Source of the DNA: Craterostigma plantagineum
Lineage: Eukaryota > Streptophyta > Magnoliopsida > Lamiales > Linderniaceae
Direction: 5' to 3'
NCBI GenBank assembly: GCA_027422505.1
Contig: JAPQWV010000018.1
Location: forward strand, 11,426,001 to 11,490,000
DNA length: 64,000 nucleotides
The notes under the pieces were generated by a model that saw only the letters and a list, made by a program, of their open reading frames with translations, ran no database searches and was not told the origin of the DNA. How positions within the stretch are numbered: position 1 is the stretch's first letter; each line of letters begins with the position of its first letter. Shown here in pieces: positions 20,941 to 32,355 of this stretch. A program made the position numbers and the translations under genes.

Positions 20941-21117
20941 AGCCGTACAAAGCATGCACGTCGGACCATTCAAGGATACTTACCATTTCTTTTACACTTT
21001 AGTATTTCCTCTTCCTTGTATTGCATAATTGTTACGTTAATTAATAATAATAATAATAATAAATACTAATAATACAGCTAGAATAATCAAGTAAAGTTTT
21101 CCAAATGTCAATAGTTT
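20941..21117. other. Junction between convergent halves of the Athila element
   Basis: Left part is plus-oriented 3' sequence. From about 21010 the sequence is the inverted leader (AATAATAAT runs, AAAGTTTTCCAAATG) belonging to the minus-oriented LTR F. The exact switch point is not resolved. Confidence 0.5.
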
Positions 21118-21132
21118 CCGGGCAACGGTGCC
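21118..21132 (-). promoter_or_regulatory. PBS of LTR F (minus orientation)
   Basis: CCGGGCAACGGTGCC is the reverse complement of GGCACCGTTGCCCGG, the tRNA-Asp type PBS seen in E with a few changes. Confidence 0.75.
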
Positions 21133-22525
21133 GAAAACTTTATCGAGCGGATCGAGTAATAAATAAAACGAATATCGTCAAACTATCCTACGCTCAACAG
21201 GCAAGTGTACCTATCGAAATAGTATAGAAATGGTAAGTATTCGAGTATCGAACCCAAATGAACTATAAACCTTAGAAAACCGTCGTTTAAATATCCTCGT
21301 ACATATTTTTGATTTGATAAAAAATATAAATAACGATAAACTAAATAAACTAAAACACAATTTCTTCCCTGAATTTCGCCTTTCGGGTTAATCATTCGTT
21401 GAGGAATTTCGTCGAACAGGAGGTAGGCGATCAGCTTCAACCTTTCCTTGCCCTTCGTTTGTACTACCCGCTCGCTGCCCTCCTACACACGGCTGCCATC
21501 TCGCTACTCTCCTACGCACGACTACCTCGCTCGATCAAATTCACGCAGACCACTGCCTTGCTCGCTCCAATTCACGCACGGCTGCCTTGAGTTGATTCCT
21601 TGTGAGTAACGTGACTTTTTGGTGTGGTGAGTAACGTGCGTGAAGTGGGAGGTGATTGCTCTAGGTGTGTAGACCACCACCTCCCATGTACGTGTAGATG
21701 GCCTCGTCTCCCCCCTTGTGCTCGTTTCCGTCTTTATAGATGATGGACGGGAGACAAAATCTTTGTTTGGCTGCTCCACGAACGGCATGAGATTGCATTT
21801 CTTCCTTGAGCCGTGAGCTTCTTCTTTTTTCTTCACCTTGTGTGTGCGTGTGTAACGCACGGCTGCCTCGCTCGCTCCAATTTACGCAGACCACTGCATT
21901 GCTCGCTCCAATTCATGCACGGCTGCCTTCAGTTGCTTCCTTGTGAGTAACGTGGCTTTTTGGTGTAAGGTGAGTAACGTGCGTGAAGTGGGAGGTGATT
22001 GCTTTAGGTGTGTGCAGACCACCACCTTCCGCTGTACGTGTATATGGCCTCGTCTCCCCCCTTGTGCTCGTTTCCGTCGCTTTATTTATAGATTATAGAG
22101 AGGAGACAAAATCTTTGTTTGGCTGCTCTAAGAACGACGTGTTCTTCCTTCAGCCTTGAGCTTCTTCTTTTTTTCTTCATCTTGTGTGTGCGTGTGTCTG
22201 CGGGTTGGTCTAGATTCTTCATTTGTACGTTTGTGAGCATGTGGATATTGTGTATCTATTATATCATTGGTGGGCTTGGACTTTTTTGTGGGCTGGAACT
22301 GACAGGCTGAATTTTACTCTTTGGCCCGATTGTTTTGGGTCGATATTTGGTTCGACGGTTCCTCAAATTAATTCAAGTCCGAATATTTCCGGTTGTAGTT
22401 ATTTTTCCGAATATCTGTCAAAAATCAAATATAAACGTATACGTATGAAATTTGAGGGAATTCAAATAAACAACAACCGATATTATGCTTTTACAAGGTA
22501 CAAGATACGAGGATTTCATTTACCA
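21133..22525 (-). mobile_element. Athila-type LTR (F), minus orientation
   Basis: Homologous to LTR E in reverse. On the minus strand it starts TGGTAAATGAAATC, preceded by a PPT (22526-22540), and ends at the PBS. It contains an internal duplication: the segment around 21540-21790 recurs at 21870-22125 (GCACGGCTGCCTTNAGTTG, GTAACGTG, CACCACCT). It lacks the E segment 18010-18580. Confidence 0.75.
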
Positions 22526-22540
22526 AGTCTCCCCACACTT
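22526..22540 (-). promoter_or_regulatory. PPT next to LTR F
   Basis: On the minus strand AAGTGTGGGGAGACT directly precedes TGGTAAATG, the LTR start. LTR F thus has a PPT on one side and a PBS on the other. Confidence 0.7.
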
Positions 22541-23112
22541 AAGCGTTTACTTGCCCTCAGGCAAAGAAAAACAAATGGCATACAAAGAGGATAAAAGCAT
22601 GCAACGTATCAATCAAGAACAAATTCATGTAGGAGATAATGCAAGCAAATTCGAAGAGCACATTTAAGTCAACGACTAACTACACGATTTTCTTTAGCAA
22701 TACCTATCAAAATCCGTACCTCACAAGGATTCACTCAAATTACTACGTGTTTGTGGTAAATTGTCGGTAAAATCTCCCGGGTCATACACTAATCTAATCT
22801 CTACCATAAGCTTGCAAGTGATTCGTAACTCTACTACTCTCCGTGATATAGCGTGAATCGAAAAGGTCTTTTCCGGGTTATAAAATGGCTGAGATATGTA
22901 AGAAATGTGGAGAATAAGCTCAAAAGGATATGAGCTGTAGTCGTGTCGGACTCATGCAATCATCTGAAAAGCACCAATGATTCTCCCCTTTTTTCAACTC
23001 TTTCCATTTCTCGTCATTTTTTATACTAAGCCCTTATTCTTTCAACCTATCGGTCAAGAAAATAGGCAATATGCGGATTATCGGAGGAAGAGTTCTTAAC
23101 TGACTAATTTAA

Positions 23113-23165
<53 letters not shown>

Positions 23166-23756
23166 CTTTTTTTTTTCGACGCTCAGTTGTTGTGTTTATC
23201 GGGAAATTGGCGGGGGTTGCGCTCTTTGACTTCGGCATTCATCCTCCACCGCCACTATGCTCCGATGGATTTATTTCTAAAGGCTTTTTAGGTTCGGCAA
23301 TTTGTAATCCGGTTTTCACAAATAAAAGGCTCAAGCTCAAAGTGTATAACTACGGTGATCAAGCGTGGTCGGATACTTTGGCTATGGGCTGAGTTTTTAA
23401 TGCCTTCCTCATTTTCACACAATCTCACTTTAAGTAGTTTCAACATGTAATAGACAAGCAAGTTCTGAAGAGAAATAAATTAAGCATGATTCACACAATC
23501 GAAGAAATGAGCAAAAAGCTCGTAGGCACAAAATTCTCACAAACATAGGGTTATGTGTATGGATCTCTCAAGTATCGCCAAGTTAATCATGTAAGAAAGA
23601 AATAGAATACACATATGTATCTTAATTACTCATACAATTTCTAACATGCAATCATCCTTTGATCGATAAACATGATTTTCGAAAAAAATTGTGCCAGTTT
23701 TCGAAAATTTATACCAAACCCAAGCCATGCGCCTTTATAACATGTCCGCATTAATT
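22541..23756 (-). other. Athila 3' internal region with (TC)n microsatellite
   Basis: Non-coding sequence upstream of the PPT of F on the minus strand. It contains a long pure CT run (about 23113-23162) followed by T-rich sequence. I see no credible frame. Its right edge is the start of chromovirus C2. Confidence 0.55.
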
Positions 23757-24196
23757 TCGTCAAAATTCCCCTTGGCGTTGAATGGAGACATAGCCGCATA
23801 TATTTCCATTTGACATATTAAACAGGCGACAACATAATCTTGTACTTGTTTCATCATACCTCGCCAAAACAATGTAACAGCCAAGCGACGATACGTCCAT
23901 AAGGCGTCTGAGTGATTCAGTTGGTATCACCAAGCGCCTCGGTAGAACAACCAACCTCCAACTAGCGTGTACGGAGGTCGTGAATTGGGGTCAGATAGTA
24001 ATGATTCTTTGATAGGTCCTAAGGTTGCATCCTGGCTCACTTTTGGAAGGAGAACGTCTTTATCCAGCCAACTCGGTATGGTGACCGCGCCTAAATGTAG
24101 CTCCTCATGACGTCGTGATAATGCATCAGCAGCGTGATTCGTAACGCCCAGTTTGTACTCCACATCGAACGATAAACCAAGAGTTTTGCCACCCAC
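23757..24196 (-). pseudogene. Chromovirus C2, RNase H to integrase junction
   Basis: The minus strand reads VEYKLGVTNHAADALSRRHEE, the standard RNase H end (NxxADALSR), then LVGGWLFYRG at the integrase start and further zinc-finger-region fragments. It is about 260 bp homologous to C1 at 17000-17259, so C1 and C2 are separate copies of one family. Confidence 0.75.
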
Positions 24197-24520
24197 ACTT
24201 GTTGGACTGGTGCGCGACTTTGATGGAGTAGGGATCGCAAACTTCGACGGTCAGTTCGAACTTTGAAGTGTTGTCCGAGAAAGTATGGCCTCTAGGGTTG
24301 TATAGCCAAACTAATGCCATTAGTTCTTTCATATAGCTGGATTATCATTTGATCGATTCGAGAGCCCTTTGCTAAAGTAAGCAATCTGTTGGTTACCTTG
24401 CATGAGAACCGCCCCAATGCCGGTACCCGACGCGTCGCACTCTATGGTAAAGGATTTGGAAAAATCAGACATTACTAAGACTGGAGCCGTCACAAGAGCT
24501 TGCTGGAAAAATCAGACATT
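24126..24520 (-). pseudogene. RNase H of chromovirus C2
   Basis: The minus strand near 24360-24450 gives CDASGTGIGAVLMQ, the gypsy RNase H opening with its catalytic Asp. MKELMALVW and a degraded HTFSDN block follow. Frame breaks are frequent. It would degrade template RNA after reverse transcription. Confidence 0.7.
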
Positions 24521-24616
24521 GCTAAGACATTTCATGAAGACGTCATCCCATATGAATTTCCCGATCGTCGTTTTCTTCAACATGTCGTCAATGGTTGTGC
24601 TATTTTCCCCTAATCT

Positions 24617-25450
24617 TTAATAAATCTTCTGTAATACTCGGCCAACCCCGAGGACCCTCGAACTCCCTTGACATTTAGGACGTGGCCACCGCAACACCGC
24701 AGCGATTTTTCCCGCGTCCATTGCTACTCGTCCCGAAAATATTATATGTCCCAAGTATTCGACTTTCCGCTTCCCAAACTGACACGTTTTCTTGTCCACA
24801 TGGAACTGATGGTTTGTCAAAGTCTCCGTGACTCGCGATAGATGCTGGAAATTCAACTCCCACGTAGTACTATATATTAGGATATCGTAAAAAAAACGCA
24901 CACCTTTGGGAAGAAAGGCTGAATGATGTCGCTCATAATTGCTTGGAAGATGACCGGTGCATTTAAGAGGCCGAATGGAAAACTACGAACTCATAGTGCC
25001 CATCATGTGTTCGAAATGCTGTCTTCGCGATGCCGACAGCCGTTACCTTGATTTAATGGTAGCCGGAACGAAGACCTAGCTTGGTGAAGTATTCAGCCCA
25101 GCAGAGTTCATCCAAGAGTTCTTGAATTATCGGGATTGGATACTTATCGAGAATAGACACCCGATTTAGCTCACGGTAGTCCACAAAAAAACCTCCAACT
25201 GGCATCCTTCTTTCGAACTAGTAGGACGGGGCTCGAAAATGGACTGGAACTCAGACGGATCAGACCCGCCGCAAGCATCTCTCTCACCAAGCGCTCAATT
25301 TCATCTCTTTGGACGTGGCCGTACCGGTAAGGGCGCACAGACACTGCCTTGCTGCCCGGAATTAGCTCAATGCGGTGGTTGTCGCTCTTGCCGGGGGTAG
25401 CTTGGCTGATTTTGTAAAGATATGTGGAAATTTCTGTATAACTTCTCTCA
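24617..25450 (-). pseudogene. Reverse transcriptase of chromovirus C2
   Basis: Minus-strand pieces include VDYRELN (about 25165-25195), [34 protein letters not shown] and, at the active site, FYDILIYS where gypsy RT normally has FYDDILIYS. One catalytic Asp codon is missing. HFHVDKKTC-like and VEYLGHIIF blocks follow. Frameshifts occur around 24900 and 24960. Confidence 0.8.
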
Positions 25451-25542
25451 ATTCTCTTTGTTGTTCTGCTAAAAGTTCACTTGGAAGTCCGTTGGTTTTT
25501 TCTCATTTTGGTCAGCCACAAAACAACCTTGAATTGACCCTG

Positions 25543-25950
25543 TCAGACTTTATTCATGGCCTTGAAACTTTTTGGAGCGCGTGAGAGGGTAGTGTCTCCT
25601 TGGAGCTGCCCGTTCCATGTGAACCTCATCTCAGACGTCGCCCAATTAATCTTCACCTCCCTTAATTGTCTCAACCAATCAACACCAAGTATGATGTCTA
25701 TGCTCTCCAATTCGAACGCAAAAAGGTTTGTTGTGATAGAGCATGTCCCAAGTTGAAGAGTGACTGGTTGACATTGGCCTTGTCGCAGATTTTCTCCCAC
25801 ATCCCAATCGAACCTTGAATTTCTGGTCAGGGGTGCGCGGAAGTGAAAGGTGGTTGGCCATTAAAACCGAGATGAAGTTGTGACTTGCACCGCTATCAAT
25901 CATAACCACCAGTCCACCACCTCCTCTCCAAGAATGTGACAACGAAGTTT
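25543..25950 (-). pseudogene. Aspartic protease of chromovirus C2
   Basis: The minus strand encodes VVMIDSGASHNFISVLMA with the DSG active site, and after a shift DIILGVDWLRQL, the conserved C-terminal motif of gypsy proteases. Two overlapping frames carry the halves. It would process Gag-Pol. Confidence 0.8.
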
Positions 25951-26295
25951 AAGGGTTTGAAGTCCTGATATGCCCCTAATTGCAAATAAGGGTATATCGA
26001 GCATGGTGAGATTTCCGTCTCGGCTATCCGAAAGTGTGGCCCCTTGACTCTGTTCAGTAACGCCCAAATCCTTGATCTTGTCATTTAATAACTGATCTTC
26101 TTCCCCTCCGATGAGCATCCGTAACTCCTTATTTGGGCAGACGTGTCCGCAAACGTAAGGTTGACAGCAGCGCAAGCACAACCCCTTCGCCCACAGTTTT
26201 TGCAACTCTTTATCTGAGATCTTGCGTTGGCCGATCCTGGTGGCAAGGCAAGGTAGCGTCCTTTCGGAATTATGCCACCGTGCGGAGGTATGTAG
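25900..26295 (-). pseudogene. Gag C-terminus with zinc knuckle of chromovirus C2
   Basis: Minus strand: LWAKGLCLRCCQPYVCGHVC, a variant of the chromovirus zinc knuckle (CX2C...GHXC), then KELRMLIGGEED. Upstream is MPHYIPPHGG, where the solo LTR H interrupts Gag; the frame resumes at 29102. Confidence 0.75.
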
Positions 26296-29101
26296 TGTGG
26301 CACCCCGCTATCTACTACGCGTTTACGATCCTAATTTACGTGGCTATCGATGATAACAAATAGAAAATATATGAAAATGCATATCAAAATTTTCCTTTTA
26401 TATAAAGGAATTCCTGTACAAGACAAAATATTGTCCGGATCCTAGTTACATGGGATGGTACATAACGCTGCAAATTAAATCTAAAGCCCACCGCAAAGGT
26501 TGCATCCATGTACTCACCACCCTCAAAAGTCGCTGGAAGCTTCAAAAGATAAGCCATGCCATCAGAAGCGATCACGTACCGTGGTCACGCACACCTACAA
26601 CACATAAAGTAAGGGGTGAGCTATAAAGCTCAGTAAGCAGGAATATGCAATGTCGTGCAGGCGTAAACCCCGCAAAGGCATCCACGCCAATGCATCTCAA
26701 CCCTTATAGAATCAAACTCAAACTCATATCTCTCAGGGCCCTCGGCTAACTTACTATGTACCATACTGAGCTCACATCTGGATAAATGTGACAGCGACCT
26801 ACGCTGGGTGGCCTACGTCAGGTTTTCCTGGGTCGCCCCTTCCCAGGTCGTCCCCTCTGCCACGAGGTAGCCCACGTAGGTAGCCCACGGTTGTTAGCCT
26901 ACGCTAGGATTTCCCCTAGCTCGCTCCTTCCAGGTCGCTCCTCACCGCTAACAGGGTAGTTGCCTACGCCAATTAGCATACACTAGCATAGCTTGGTCGC
27001 TCCTTACTGGGTCACTCCTCCTACCTAAATAAATATAACCGACGGCATACCACGCCGTCATGGTGCCCTAGAAGTAGCCATGACTCACTGCGAGTCGACA
27101 TCAGATGCCCACATCGGCAAATATCGTTCACTCAAAGGCGATCATACACTATGCATGCTCATATCCCAAAACCCCCAAGTGAATCGTGGATGCACATGAA
27201 AATGTACGTGAACAGTGCAAATAATCCTTACCATGCAATCGTAGGTAACAAGTAATTCACGTCACGTAGTAACATCACATAATTTCATTGAAGCAGATAG
27301 TCACGTAAAATAAGCACACAATTTAGTTTACGTGTTGTAGTTGAAATTCCCACTTACCTGGTGTCCTGAATTCATTTGCTAATATCTGATAATTTTCCTA
27401 ATATCTCTACCCTTAGTCACGAAAAGTTACAAAGTCAGTGTATAAGCTAAGTTAGCTGTCTATATAAATTTTCGAAATGTCTAAGTGCTGAAATGTTGTG
27501 TTTCGAAATATGGTGCTGAAAATATGCAAGCTTTGAAACTCTGTTCGAAAATACATACAGTTTGAAATTGGACAAAGTTCGAAAGTTTCTTTCAAAATTA
27601 ATGGAGTTCAAAAATTGGTTCGAAATTGGGTTCGAGAATTTGTTCAAAAAAATGGTTTCGAAACTTTGTTCGGAAGTTGATTCGCAAATGTGCTCGAAAA
27701 TCAGAAAGGTTTCGAAAATTTGGTATTGCGAAAATTGACTGAATTGTGAAAGATTTTGCGAAAGATTTTTCGAAATACACAGTTGTGAAAACTTTTGGCT
27801 TGTTTCGATATTTTTGTTTCGAAAATTCTTTCGATTTTTTTGTTCGAAAACTGTTTGATTGCAAAAAAAATCAATTTCGGCCCGACCCCTGTCTCTAATG
27901 TGAAAACCCTTTTTGACCTGCGAACACTTTAAACTTGGCCCGAAATGAATTGCCAACTCTTTCAAAAATCGATTAAACTTTAAATCATATCGAAAACTTT
28001 ATTTAACACCGAAAACTTTTAGTTCGCAAAAACCCAACTTTCGAAAATTATAAATTTGCGAAAACTAATCTAGCGAAAATCTCCTTTTACCTGAAATTTG
28101 ACCAAACTTCCCAAAAACTTTATATGTTCGAAAATCAATTGCCGAAAACTTTAATAATCATGAAAACTTTTCTCAGGCTGAAAATCAATTGTGAAAACCT
28201 AATTGGAATTTTGAAATCTTTCTTTCGAAAACTAATCCTATGAAATTCTTACCTTTCGAAAATCGTCATGCGAAAATTTGATCCTACAAAAACACTTATT
28301 TATTCGAAAATCACCATCACCTTCGATCAAATTTTATTACTCAAGAACAAGATGAATATCGTAACATCGTCAAGGCATGTTTATCCTTCGTAAAAACCGA
28401 AATCTATTTATAACATGCAGTTATGAAATTTTCGTGCATGCTAACACATAAGAAATGTTAAATCTTAAACTTAAAACGAGAAATTAAGATAAGAATTTAT
28501 ACCCCTTTGAAATTCTTAGGTTCGTCCATTGTTTGAGCTATCCTTCTTCTTTCGACCCTTAGTTTTCGAAAGTTTTCTTATGATATAGATTATTTTTCCT
28601 TCTTATCGTATTCTATCTTTGCGTATGTTCAGGAACAATTGACATCGACACTTGGTAGTGTTTATCTTAACTCCAAGTAATACCTACTATAATATTATAA
28701 TAGCTTTTCCTTCATAGTTAGGTTTTCGAAACCTTGTTTCGAAGGCCCTCTAGTTGCGAAAATTTTCTTATTCGAAAATCTCAATTTTCGAAATCTATCC
28801 CTATTGAATTTGTGTGACTTCGAAAATCTCTAATTTTCCCAATTTGCTACCTATTGAAATCCAATACTTCACAATTCCGTCTATCGAAAATTTGTTCTTT
28901 CGAAAATCTTAACTCACTCTTTCGAAAAATTGCTCTACTTTATCTCTAAATTTTTGTAGGTCCCATATCTAGTTTTCACATAAATGTTAGATACCACATA
29001 GGCACACAATTCACATAAATATCGAAAATGTATAGTCATATAAGCACGTAACATGCATGCAAATTTATTGGCCAACTTATCTGCGGGACTAGGGTATTAC
29101 A
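26296..29101 (-). mobile_element. Solo LTR H of a chromovirus (2806 bp)
   Basis: On the minus strand it starts TGTAATACCC and ends GGTGCCACA. Both flanks carry TGTAG (26291-26295 and 29102-29106), a perfect 5 bp duplication, with no internal region: a solo LTR left by LTR-LTR recombination. It is inserted in the C2 gag. It contains a TTTCGAAAA-rich array (about 27460-28350 and 28730-28940) and a candidate intron (27357 to 26595) also found in LTRs M and N. Confidence 0.9.
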
Positions 29102-29615
29102 TGTAGCGGCCAATAGGGATTGGATCACGTCGTATCGTTTAGGTGCGAACTTCTGTACTTATCGCGGGACGCCGATATGTTTTATTTGGCGTCGTTGATC
29201 GGGTGACAACTACAGTGTAGTCCCTATCCTTGCAGCCAGTAGTTTACGTTCGACTCCTTTCGCCAATTCATACGCCTCCTCGAGATTCCTCGGTTTTAGA
29301 ACCTCCACTTCTATTCGTAGGACCGGATGCATTCCAAGCAGTGAACACAAAGTGTTTGGTGCGTTGGAATATCCTGCAAGTTCATTCACGCCTACGAACT
29401 CATAGAAATTTTCTTGAATTAGGTTGGCCTGCTTGATGCTCGTAATTACTTCCAGTTGATTGACGTGGTACTTATCTTCGAAAGTCGTCAGTGTTCCCTT
29501 AGATCGCTCCACGTTATCAAGGGAATGGTTGCCTATAACCATTGAACCCACGGTTGTGCGTCGCCCTCCAAACATATCATCATTGCACATGATATTTTAT
29601 GGTATTCTGGGCCGG
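29102..29615 (-). pseudogene. Gag core fragment of chromovirus C2
   Basis: A minus-strand frame (29590-29210) with GTLTTFEDKYHVNQLEVITS, FYEFVGVNELAGY and EVEVLKPRNLEEAYELAKGVE. The last motif is typical of the end of the gypsy Gag capsid-like core. The N-terminus is cut at 29615 by LTR J. Confidence 0.7.
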
Positions 29616-30969
29616 TGTGACGACACCCATTTTCTAACTATTATTATTGGCGGGTTTTCGCAACGAAAGCCACGAAAAACCCATTTCACAAAAAAAATTA
29701 TCTTACATGCGAATAGGTTTTACACACATCTTATCTTACAAAGGTCGTAGCCCCAAACATCAAAATATTTTAAAACACACTAAAGACTCTCCACATGTCT
29801 TCATTCATGTACAACCTCTCCCTCAAAAGTCCGTGGAGCACCGCAACCAGCCGCCTCAGTCTTGATGTGCCTCAACGTCGGACTCATTCATACCTACAAC
29901 ACGTAAACACTGAGCTCATTGCTCAGTATTATGCGTGAAGCAAGTGTTCACTCAATGCGAAACCCAATTGCTCTCATTGTGATGTACACGCTCTCTTTTC
30001 CCCACACTTATTCTCATTTCACGAATCATGGCCCTAGGTTAGACTCGACACTTCATGCACCCATAACAGTCGCAGTAGCCTACGCTGATAACGTTTAGAC
30101 GTTAATGCTATTGCCCTATCTGGTCGTTTCTTCCACGATAACAATATAAAAGACGGTTTTGCACTACGGACATTCACGCCGGGTAGATAGATCATTCACG
30201 CCTATCTGCCGTCAGGTGTCAATGAGTACTAACCTCGACTCCTCCACGAGTCATAAATCAAAGTAATCATAATCTACCCCGTTCATGAATATCTCAAAAT
30301 GTTATCGTTCCGCACGATTTACACATTCCTCACTCTGGTATGAAATGCATATGCCATGCATATAACGTGTAAACACAAATACTATATAATATATGTAAAA
30401 CACATATTTTTGGTCCATGAGTGTTAGAGAGTTTTTATGATCGATGTAATTGTAATGACGTTAGGTCTATAAATTAAGCAATTCAATTTGTGATTAACAT
30501 AACGTCTAAGTTCATGATAATATTCGACCATGCATTATATATGAGCTTAAACTGATTAAATTGCTGAATAGTTGATTCGCATATGAGTTTGTGATTTGTT
30601 GATGAGACTATGTGATCGCATGTTATAGACAGCCCATGTGATAGGATATATCGTAATGTGCTATATATGGAAATTGCACATGAGATATCCTGCCGAGCTA
30701 TATATGGAAAATATGTTGTTTATATATGGAAAGTTATATATCCGTTGATACTTGTTTATTCCTGGACGAAAATCACATAACCGACTCTTCCATGCTTTCC
30801 ACCGAATTTAATGTGAAATATTAAGTTGATAACTTTCCGTATACTGATTAGGATATTATATTTAGGAAAGAATCGATTTATTGACTTTTTGGATAAGATG
30901 CAATATTATATGGTATATGATATAAACGGAAGTAATCTCTCAAATTAGGAAAGTTTTGCCATGAGATGA
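29616..30969 (-). mobile_element. Chromovirus LTR fragment J
   Basis: On the minus strand it ends GGTGTCGTCACA at 29616. Like H, M and N it carries the TTGTAG|GTA candidate 3' splice site (minus strand, 29894-29899) preceded by ACGTG. The other end is cut at 30969 by the LTR of element K. No coding frame. A stretch near 30838-30900 recurs at 63940-64000. Confidence 0.55.
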
Positions 30970-31223
30970 TGTTGGAACTATTTAATTGTATTCAATTAAT
31001 ATAGTTGTCTTAGTCTTGCTATGCAAATTAGTAGTCTTGGGCTAAATTGTAATTAGTCATTGTATAGGACTAGTTGTGTAAATATACCACGAGGTGGTAT
31101 ATAAGTGAACTCCTAAAAAAATTAGGAGTGCGCTTAGTAGGATTTTACAGATTGAAAATTAGAATCGAAAATTTTAGAGAGAAAAATTCGCCAACCCTTA
31201 CTTGTTCTACACGTTTTCTAACA
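30970..31223 (+). repeat. 5' LTR of element K (254 bp)
   Basis: It starts TGTTGGAACTATTT and ends TTTTCTAACA. TATATAAG (31098-31105) overlaps the right arm of the palindrome TATACCA (31083)/TGGTATA (31095). Closely similar to 41869-42118. Confidence 0.85.
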
Positions 31224-31225
31224 AT

Positions 31226-31238
31226 TGATATCAGAGCC
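31226..31238 (+). promoter_or_regulatory. PBS of element K
   Basis: TGATATCAGAGCC, one base from the usual initiator tRNA-Met PBS, lies two bases after the LTR. Confidence 0.8.
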
Positions 31239-32355
31239 GAGCGTGTTAGAATTTGGACTGAAATTTTTAATTTTGAAACTGTTTTTTTAACTTCACGTCG
31301 CTGTTCATCGACATAATTAGGGATGATTCTTCAAAATTGGATATGATGCTGTTTTTAGGCTTCGATCAACTGTTCTATATTAGTCTGAGCTGAATTTTGA
31401 TTGATCCAATCATGATGTTGAGTGAATTTTGAGGATTTGAGCCATTGTGTTCTTCGAGCTGTTCTCAACATTTTTGACCTGATTTTTCCAAATTCGGTTT
31501 ATCTTGCTGCTGATTGTTCAACGATTGTGTGTTTCTATTTTATCTGAGCTCATTTCCGATCGATCGAATGAATTTCTGAGCGAAGTTTGGAAATCTGAGC
31601 TGAAGTGTTCTTAGCGTTCCTAATCTGTTTTTTCTTAGGATTTGATCGATTTTGCTTTTATTTTGCTAAATTGATTGTTTGTTCTTGTTAATTGCTTGAT
31701 TTTGATCAATAACCCAAGCCAAATTCGAACAATTTCGTGTTTGGATCGAGATTTCGGGTGTTTTTTTCGCTTGCGTCTGTTGGCTCTACTCTTCTCTGTT
31801 CTTCAGTGTTCTTCGCTGATTCTGGTGAGATTCGTCGATCGAGAAACTTGCCGATGCGAAATCAGTTCTCGAGAAATAATTTCAACGCGAGAAACATCGA
31901 TCAACGCTCACAAAATCCGGTCGAGAAACGTTTACGATCGAAAAAATTTGGATCAAGTTTCTCATTTTTTTCTTGCGGCTAAGTCTCTGTTCGTCAAGCT
32001 CATTGTCGAAAAATTTTCACGATCGAGAATTGGGGTCAACTCGAGAAACTTCAGTCAATCCTCGCAAAATCCATTAGAGAAAGCTTTTCGATCGGAAAAA
32101 TCGTACGGAGTTTACTTTTTTCTCGATCGTGAAATCTGCCCTTCATCGTCTTCGTCGTTGATTACCCATAGATACACGATACTTACATCTTATTTCCAGG
32201 GATAATTACATTTCGAACCCAGAAATATTATTTCAATCCCTGTAGTTTTATTTTGGTCCTAATTTATCGATTTAGTCCTGAAAAGTTCTGATCTAGTCCA
32301 AAATTTTCAATTTAACCCCAAAACTTTCAATTGTATTGATTTCTCACTCAGTTAC
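31239..32355 (+). other. Leader of element K, part 1
   Basis: Long T-rich leader without a credible protein. It includes many GATCGAGAAA and TTTCTCGATCG-like motifs (31820-32130). 31455-31860 is nearly identical to 42150-42568. The frame at 31675-32205 is composed of this low-complexity sequence and I do not call it a gene. GTTAC (32351-32355) is the target copy of M. Confidence 0.6.

Noticed and set aside
22119..22594. Possible small secreted protein (Leu/Phe-rich start)
   Set aside because: It lies in Athila LTR F; the homologous part of LTR E (inverted) does not keep the frame.
17000..24019. The 260 bp similarity between 17000-17259 and 23757-24019 as flanks of a single insertion
   Set aside because: Far too long for a target duplication and diverged with different local order; they are parts of two chromovirus copies.
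27447..27965. 172-codon minus-strand frame rich in Phe, Asn and Arg
   Set aside because: It arises from the TTTCGAAAA array inside solo LTR H; no family resemblance and not open in LTR M.
31675..32205. 176-codon frame in the leader of element K
   Set aside because: It lies in a T-rich leader of GATCGAGAAA motifs; the homologous stretch at 42379 has different breaks, so it is not conserved as protein.
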